Below are positions 4,123 through 9,620 of a stretch of 9,620 nucleotides of DNA, piece after piece. Position numbers and translations under genes: made by a program. The notes beneath the pieces were generated by a model. It worked only from the letters and a program-made list of their open reading frames with translations. It had not been told where the DNA came from and did not search any database. This stretch comes from Prevotellaceae bacterium (GTDB taxonomy: Bacteria; Bacteroidota; Bacteroidia; Bacteroidales; UBA932): positions 1 to 9,620 of the forward strand of contig JAITKY010000245.1 of assembly GCA_031278135.1 (NCBI GenBank), written 5' to 3'. Numbering within the stretch: position 1 is the stretch's first letter; the number at the start of each line of letters is the position of its first letter.

Positions 4123-7100
4123 ATGAAACACTTTTTTTATTTGCTGGCTTTTATTTTACTGAATGCAGTAATGCCGGCAGGACATGCACAAGGACTTTCT
4201 TTTTCTGGCGATGGATCGAAAGAACATCCTTATGAAATTATTAGCTCTGAACAGTTAGAACTTTTGTTGGATTTTTGTGGCGATGCTCATAAGAATGAAC
4301 ATTTTCGTTTGATGAACGATCTTTACCTTACCGGCCAATGGGAGCCGATTGGTAATAGCGTAAGTTGGTTTACCGGTTATTTTCATGGCGGAGGTCATAC
4401 GATTTTCGGATTGGAAATAGATAATAATGCTTATGATTATGCGGGCTTCTTCGGCTATAATGCAGGAACGATTGACAGTCTGTATATCGAAGGAACAATA
4501 AAAGAAGGAGGGCAATACACCGGCGGATTGGTTGGATACAATATTGGAACATTAGAATTTTGTCACAGCATTGTAAATGTTAGCGCCATCTCAAATCTCG
4601 ATTCATATTCCGGCGGACTGGTTGGATACAATAAAGGCGTTATACGCAATTCCTCTGCACAAGGAGATGTTACAGCGTATGGCGCTACCGGATATTCCGG
4701 CGGCTTGGTTGGTTATAACACTAATAACGACAGTAATCTCGGCAGTATAACAAACTGTTTTGCACGAGGCAATGTTAGCGTTTTGGCTTTTGGAGAAAAC
4801 AGTACTCCGTATTCTGGCGGTTTGGTTGGATATGTTAATTCAGGTTCTGTCGCTTATTGCTACACTACAGGAACACCAAAAGTATCTTTACCCTACGGCA
4901 ATCATAATGGTTTAGGTTCTGTGATTGGATACAATCATCAAGGCGATATTTCGAATTGTTATTATAAAGCAGCAGTTGGTGTTGTCGGCCTTAACGGGAA
5001 AAGTGGAACCACTATTGAAGGAAAAAACGACGCCGGTATGAAAATGAAAGAGATTTATGTCGGTTGGGATTTCAATGATGTTTGGGGCATTAACTCCATC
5101 ATTAACTCCGCTTATCCCTATTTGCGTAAACAACCGCTCAGGCTTTCGGATATTACTGTAAATTCTAACAGTTTATCCGATTTTGATTCCGACACCTTTG
5201 ATTATATCGTTGATGTTACAGCCGCAAATGTCACTGTATCGGCAACCGCTACAGTTACCGGTGCGAATATTTCTGTCGGCAACCTGCCTGCACCGCTGGC
5301 TACAGGCGCTAATCTTGATTCGATAACAGTGGAGCATGATGGCGGAAAATTAGTCTATAAAATAATCGTACATTATAACTATACACTGAAATTTGATGCG
5401 AACGGCGGTTTGTTCGATATGAGTGGTGTGAAAACATCTGTTACAACAAAGTCTGTTACTTCGGGTATTAATGAATTGCCCGTTGTACCCGAGCGTTCCG
5501 GTTACAGTTTTAAAGAATGGAATACTAAAAAAGGCGGCGACAGTATATCTTTCGATGCCGCCACGATACAGAACGCTTCCGGTCTTGAAACCCTTTACGC
5601 TCAATGGTCCCCAAACGAATATCAGTTGAAATTCGATGTTAATGGCGGCGGCGGTGTAAATCCAACGCCAAAAACTGTAGTTTTCGGCGAAAAAATCGGA
5701 TATGATGGAACAAATTTACCTGAACCCGTACGCACAGGATATGTGTTTTACAGATGGAACACATTGCCCGACGGTTCGGGCGACATTTACACTAAGGATA
5801 CTGTTTACAGAATATCCCGCGATACAACTGTGTATGCTCAATGGACTGCAAACGAATATAAATTGAAATTCATCCTCAATTATGCGGGAGCAACGAATCA
5901 TCCGAGCGACATGGATGTAACTTACGATTCTCCCGTCGGGATATTACCCACAGTCACACGTTCCGGTTATATCTTTAATAAATGGACTGTGAACCCCGAC
6001 GGCTCGGGCGAGATATATACCGACGCCACCGTTTTCATAATGAATACCGATGTTACCCTTTATGCACAATGGACGTCGCATCCATATACCCTTAAATTCG
6101 TCGATACGCAAGGCAAAACCATATCGCCCTCAAGTATTCAGGTAAATTATTACGATCCTCTCGCCGGAAAATTTCCTGTACTCAACGATCGTCCGAATTA
6201 TACTTTCATCGGTTGGAATACAAAATCCGACGGTTCGGGCAGCATATACGATGACAATTCAAAATATAATCTGGAAACGGATACAACTTTTTATGCTATA
6301 TGGGAAGGCGACAGTTATGAACTTACATTAGATGCACAAGGCGGAAATGTCGGTAAGACCAACTATCCCGTTTTTTATGGCGCTGCTGTTGGCGCTTTGC
6401 CCGATCCGACACGCACAAGTTATATTTTCGGCGGATGGTTTACCGAACAGAACGGTAACGGCACGCCATATACCGCAACCACTGTTTATGATGACATCAA
6501 TATCAAAACCCTGTATGCAAAATGGACGGCAAAAACCTACACATTAACATACGACCCGCAGGGCGGAACGATAGATCCTGATTCTCCTCAACAAATCGCT
6601 TACGGAGCAAATACAGGAATATTGCCCACTCCCATAAAACCAAATTATACCTTTATCGAATGGAACACGAAACCGGATCGCAGTGGCGACACTTTTAATA
6701 AAAACGGTCAGGAATATACAATAGATAGTGATATAACCATCTATGCTATATGGAAAGGCAACAGTTATAAAATCATATTCGACCCGCAAGGCGGAACTGT
6801 CAATCCATCGGAAAACATCGTGTATTACAATGAGCCTGTTGGAGGGTTGCCAATTCCTTTACGTACCGGATATATATTTGGCGGATGGTTTACAGCATCA
6901 GGCGGAGGAGGAACACAATATACCGAAACAGTTTATACGGCAACAAACAATACCACCATTTATGCCAAATGGATTGCAGAAAAATATCAGCTTATCTTTG
7001 ACTGCAATTACAGTGAAGGACCCGACCTGTCGGGGCAAACTAAAAATGTAACATACGGGATCGCTGTTGGAGACCTGTCGAATGTCTCCGTCACGCGTAC

Positions 7101-9620
7101 AAATTACACTTTAACCGGCTGGAATACGGAACCGAACGGCAAAGGAAGTACTTATGCCGAAAATACAATTTATTATGTTAATGGAAATACAACTCTTTAT
7201 GCTCAATGGACGGGTAAAGAATTTTTAATCACTTTCGACGCTAATGAACCCGGTGTAACGGATCCGGCGCCGAAAACTGTTTATTACAATTCTCCAGTCG
7301 GACAACTGCCGACTGACATACGTCCGGGTTATACGGTTGAATGGAAAGATCTCAGTACAAACACAGTTTATAACGCAAACACTATCACCGTCGGTGATGT
7401 AAAACTTACAGCACAATGGACGGCAAAAAACTATACGTTGATATTCAATCCGCAGGGAGGAAACGTAAGTCCGGAGAATAAATCCGTTACTTACGGCGCT
7501 CCTGTTGGCTCTTTGCCCGACGGACAAAGCACAACACGTATCGGTTATACTTTTGATGACTGGTACACCGAACCAAACGGAAGTACGAAGTATGTAAACA
7601 CTCCTGCTTACAATAAATATAATGTAGCAGGCAATTCGACTGTTTATGCAAAATGGACAGGTAATCCATACACTCTCTATTTCAATGTTAATGGCGGCGA
7701 CGGAATACCGGATCCCAATTCCATACCCGTTATTTACGGTTCTCCCGTTGGACCATTATCTGATGCGGGAAGCAAAGCAAATTACACTTTTAAGGAATGG
7801 AATACCAGATCGGACGGTACAGGCGTATCGTATAACGAAGGTACGCCTTACACAATAACAGCCGGCAATGCCACTCTTTACGCAATATGGCAGGGAGCGC
7901 CCTATACGCTAACGTTCGAGGCGGGCGGCGGCATTGTAGATCCGGAAACCAAAACAGTGTATTACAATTCGCCGGTCGGCGCTTTGCCTGTTCCGGTACA
8001 GGGCGGATATACTTTTACAGGATGGAATACGCAGAAAGACGGTTCGGGCGACACATATACCGCAAACACTGTCACCGCCGGCAATGAGACTTTGTACGCT
8101 CAATGGGAAGGAGGCAGGACATATCAAATCAAATTCAACAGCAATTACTCCGGCGGAAGCACAAATATTGCGTCGATAACGGGAATAAAATACAATGAAT
8201 TTATCAGTGATTTCGGTAAAATACCTGTAGCCGCAGATCTTACTCGTGAACATTATGTTTTTGTAAGATGGAACACCGAACAGAACGGTAGCGGCATAAA
8301 TGTCGATGAAACTACTGTTTATACATTCTACGACGACATCGTTCTATATGCCCAGTGGCAAGGCGAACTCTGTACGCTCTCTTTTAATGCCAACTACGAA
8401 GGAAATGCTAAACCGTTGGAAAATATAGAAGTTTACTACGGTGCGAAAGTTGGAATTTTACACGATCTCTCACGACATGGTTATATCTTTACCGGTTGGA
8501 ATACTTCGCTATATGGCGGCGGTAAAACCTTTACTTCAAATACAACCGTTTACGAAGAAGCGACTAATGTGACAACTCTCTTTGCTCAATGGACAGCCGG
8601 AACTTATGAATTGTTTTTCAATGCGATGGATGGAAGTGTATCTCCCAACAAAAAAATTGTCACCTACGATGCAAATGTTGAAACATTACCAACGCCGACT
8701 CCGCCCGAAGGATATTCTTTTGGAAAATGGAATACAGCGCCCAATGGTAGCGGAACCGATTATACCGCCTCAACAATATACAAAGTAGCAGGTAATACCA
8801 CAATCTATGCACAATGGATACCAAATAATTATACTTTACATTTCGACGTTAATGCCGACGGCGGCACAATCGACGAAACAAGCAGACTGGTCGCATATAA
8901 TTCGACATTAGCGGCATTGCCTGTTCCTGTTCGTACAGGATACAGTTTTACGGGATGGAATATGGAAAAGAACGGTTCAGGTACGGTTTATTATGAAGGA
9001 GATACTTATACCGAATTGCAGAACACTGTTTTATATGCTCAATGGACAGCAAAGCAATATATAATCACATTCGAGAACAATGGCGGAGGAGAAATAAAAC
9101 CCTCAAATCCAAAAAATGTTACTTACGATTTGCCAATAGGAACATTGCCCGTTGCAAATCGTGACAACTATGATTTCAAAGGCTGGAATACCCTGTCGAA
9201 TGGCAAGGGCAATTCGTACACAGCGACAGATCTTTTCCTCGAAACAGAGAACATAGCGCTCTATGCCGTATGGACAGGCAAACCATACACGATTATCTTT
9301 GATGCAAATGGCGGTAGCGTAAATCCCGATACCGAAACTGTCAATTTCGGTTCGCAGACAAGCAAATTACCTGTTCCAACCCGTGACGGTTACACTTTTA
9401 CTGGATGGCATGACATCTACAATAATTTTTATAATAACGATACATATTATAATGTCCCCGGCGATATTACTCTTCATGCTCAATGGGAAATTAACAACTA
9501 TACCATCGAATATTATGACAGAGACGATCTTTACATAACAAGACATTTCGATTACAATACATTTGTCACGCTTCCTGCTCCGTCACGCACAGGTTATACT
9601 CTGACAGAGTGGAATACGGA
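4123..9620 (+). CDS. Giant secreted GLUG / InlB B-repeat surface protein, 3' partial
   Basis: The frame is open from ATG 4123 to the edge: 1,832 codons plus 2 nt, no stop. Residues 1-22 form a signal peptide (MKHFFYLLAFILLNAVMPAGHA, probable cut before QG). Residues 107-290 carry GLUG motifs: GGLVGYN-type cores at 134, 164, 193 and 232, with degenerate ones near 107 and 261. Residues about 341-417 (starting LSDITVNSNSLSDFDSDTFDY) fit a cadherin-like beta-sandwich domain. From residue 420 come 18 complete InlB B-type (Listeria-Bacteroides, Flg_new) repeats and part of a 19th. Each runs from YTLKFDANGG through LPxPxRxGYxFxGWNT to LYAQWT. Such proteins are usually extracellular adhesins or long spacers; the ligand here is unknown. 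The C-terminal sorting signal is not visible. The gene stands alone behind its own promoter, and codon use resembles its neighbours. The start is supported by the signal peptide. Confidence 0.9.
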   Translation, partial: MKHFFYLLAFILLNAVMPAGHAQGLSFSGDGSKEHPYEIISSEQLELLLDFCGDAHKNEHFRLMNDLYLTGQWEPIGNSVSWFTGYFHGGGHTIFGLEIDNNAYDYAGFFGYNAGTIDSLYIEGTIKEGGQYTGGLVGYNIGTLEFCHSIVNVSAISNLDSYSGGLVGYNKGVIRNSSAQGDVTAYGATGYSGGLVGYNTNNDSNLGSITNCFARGNVSVLAFGENSTPYSGGLVGYVNSGSVAYCYTTGTPKVSLPYGNHNGLGSVIGYNHQGDISNCYYKAAVGVVGLNGKSGTTIEGKNDAGMKMKEIYVGWDFNDVWGINSIINSAYPYLRKQPLRLSDITVNSNSLSDFDSDTFDYIVDVTAANVTVSATATVTGANISVGNLPAPLATGANLDSITVEHDGGKLVYKIIVHYNYTLKFDANGGLFDMSGVKTSVTTKSVTSGINELPVVPERSGYSFKEWNTKKGGDSISFDAATIQNASGLETLYAQWSPNEYQLKFDVNGGGGVNPTPKTVVFGEKIGYDGTNLPEPVRTGYVFYRWNTLPDGSGDIYTKDTVYRISRDTTVYAQWTANEYKLKFILNYAGATNHPSDMDVTYDSPVGILPTVTRSGYIFNKWTVNPDGSGEIYTDATVFIMNTDVTLYAQWTSHPYTLKFVDTQGKTISPSSIQVNYYDPLAGKFPVLNDRPNYTFIGWNTKSDGSGSIYDDNSKYNLETDTTFYAIWEGDSYELTLDAQGGNVGKTNYPVFYGAAVGALPDPTRTSYIFGGWFTEQNGNGTPYTATTVYDDINIKTLYAKWTAKTYTLTYDPQGGTIDPDSPQQIAYGANTGILPTPIKPNYTFIEWNTKPDRSGDTFNKNGQEYTIDSDITIYAIWKGNSYKIIFDPQGGTVNPSENIVYYNEPVGGLPIPLRTGYIFGGWFTASGGGGTQYTETVYTATNNTTIYAKWIAEKYQLIFDCNYSEGPDLSGQTKNVTYGIAVGDLSNVSVTRTNYTLTGWNTEPNGKGSTYAENTIYYVNGNTTLYAQWTGKEFLITFDANEPGVTDPAPKTVYYNSPVGQLPTDIRPGYTVEWKDLSTNTVYNANTITVGDVKLTAQWTAKNYTLIFNPQGGNVSPENKSVTYGAPVGSLPDGQSTTRIGYTFDDWYTEPNGSTKYVNTPAYNKYNVAGNSTVYAKWTGNPYTLYFNVNGGDGIPDPNSIPVIYGSPVGPLSDAGSKANYTFKEWNTRSDGTGVSYNEGTPYTITAGNATLYAIWQGAPYTLTFEAGGGIVDPETKTVYYNSPVGALPVPVQGGYTFTGWNTQKDGSGDTYTANTVTAGNETLYAQWEGGRTYQIKFNSNYSGGSTNIASITGIKYNEFISDFGKIPVAADLTREHYVFVRWNTEQNGSGINVDETTVYTFYDDIVLYAQWQGELCTLSFNANYEGNAKPLENIEVYYGAKVGILHDLSRHGYIFTGWNTSLYGGGKTFTSNTTVYEEATNVTTLFAQWTAGTYELFFNAMDGSVSPNKKIVTYDANVETLPTPTPPEGYSFGKWNTAPNGSGTDYTASTIYKVAGNTTIYAQWIPNNYTLHFDVNADGGTIDETSRLVAYNSTLAALPVPVRTGYSFTGWNMEKNGSGTVYYEGDTYTELQNTVLYAQWTAKQYIITFENNGGGEIKPSNPKNVTYDLPIGTLPVANRDNYDFKGWNTLSNGKGNSYTATDLFLETENIALYAVWTGKPYTIIFDANGGSVNPDTETVNFGSQTSKLPVPTRDGYTFTGWHDIYNNFYNNDTYYNVPGDITLHAQWEINNYTIEYYDRDDLYITRHFDYNTFVTLPAPSRTGYTLTEWNT
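5380..9620 (+). repeat. Coding array of InlB B-type repeats
   Basis: Repeats begin at residues 420, 500, 579, 655, 732, 806, 882, 955, 1034, 1104, 1183, 1261, 1334, 1417, 1495, 1570, 1646, 1722 and 1793. Lengths run from 70 to 83 residues. Repeats 9 and 18 are the shortest because the GWNTxxDGSG segment is reduced (GYTVEWKD and GYTFTGWHD). Repeats 5 and 7 share GGWFT in place of GWNT, and repeats 5, 6, 7 and 10 share a QGG core. I saw no pair that is nearly identical at the base level, so the array looks old rather than freshly expanded. Confidence 0.85.

Noticed and set aside
7321..7440. Possible frameshift in repeat 9 of the giant protein, where GWNT is missing
   Set aside because: The frame stays open and the conserved AQWTAKNYTL resumes in the same frame. 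This is a shortened repeat, not a frameshift.
7225..8253. Minus-strand frames opposite the giant gene
   Set aside because: They are shadows of the repeat-coding frame, recur at repeat-related positions, and lack starts, promoters or recognisable domains.

Overview
The window looks like chromosomal DNA of a member of the Bacteroidota, probably Bacteroidales. This rests on base composition, on Bacteroidota-type promoter elements (TTTG, about 19 bp, TAnnTTTG) without Shine-Dalgarno sequences, and on the gene content (NatB-type ABC permease, rhomboid, ispE, a secreted GLUG / InlB B-repeat protein). The genus cannot be told from the sequence.

Layout. Positions 1-809 hold no convincing protein gene. 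They do hold a leftward promoter that reads off the window edge, a dispersed repeat, a strong 12-bp hairpin, two face-to-face sigma-54-like promoter sequences, and a rho-independent terminator that could close a short untranslated RNA. Positions 810-3455 form a tight three-gene plus-strand operon: an ABC-2 permease with no ATPase beside it, a rhomboid protease, and ispE of the non-mevalonate isoprenoid pathway. Gaps are 7 nt and then a 1-nt stop/start overlap.

Positions 3456-4122 are a gene-free, repeat-packed spacer. It holds a 237-bp foldback element with perfect 25-bp terminal inverted repeats. Inside are two nearly identical 81-bp palindromic units that carry three exact DnaA-box 9-mers. 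Two further inverted repeats follow, then an AT-rich stretch and a Bacteroidota promoter.

From 4123 to the right edge one reading frame stays open for 1,832 codons without a stop. I checked this by translating every line. The product is a giant secreted protein: signal peptide, GLUG repeats, a cadherin-like beta-sandwich domain, then 18 full InlB B-type (Listeria-Bacteroides) repeats and the start of a 19th. Its C-terminus and anchoring or secretion signal lie beyond the window.

The operon genes are housekeeping or membrane functions. The giant gene is accessory and looks like a surface adhesin. The least explained parts are the two intergenic regions.
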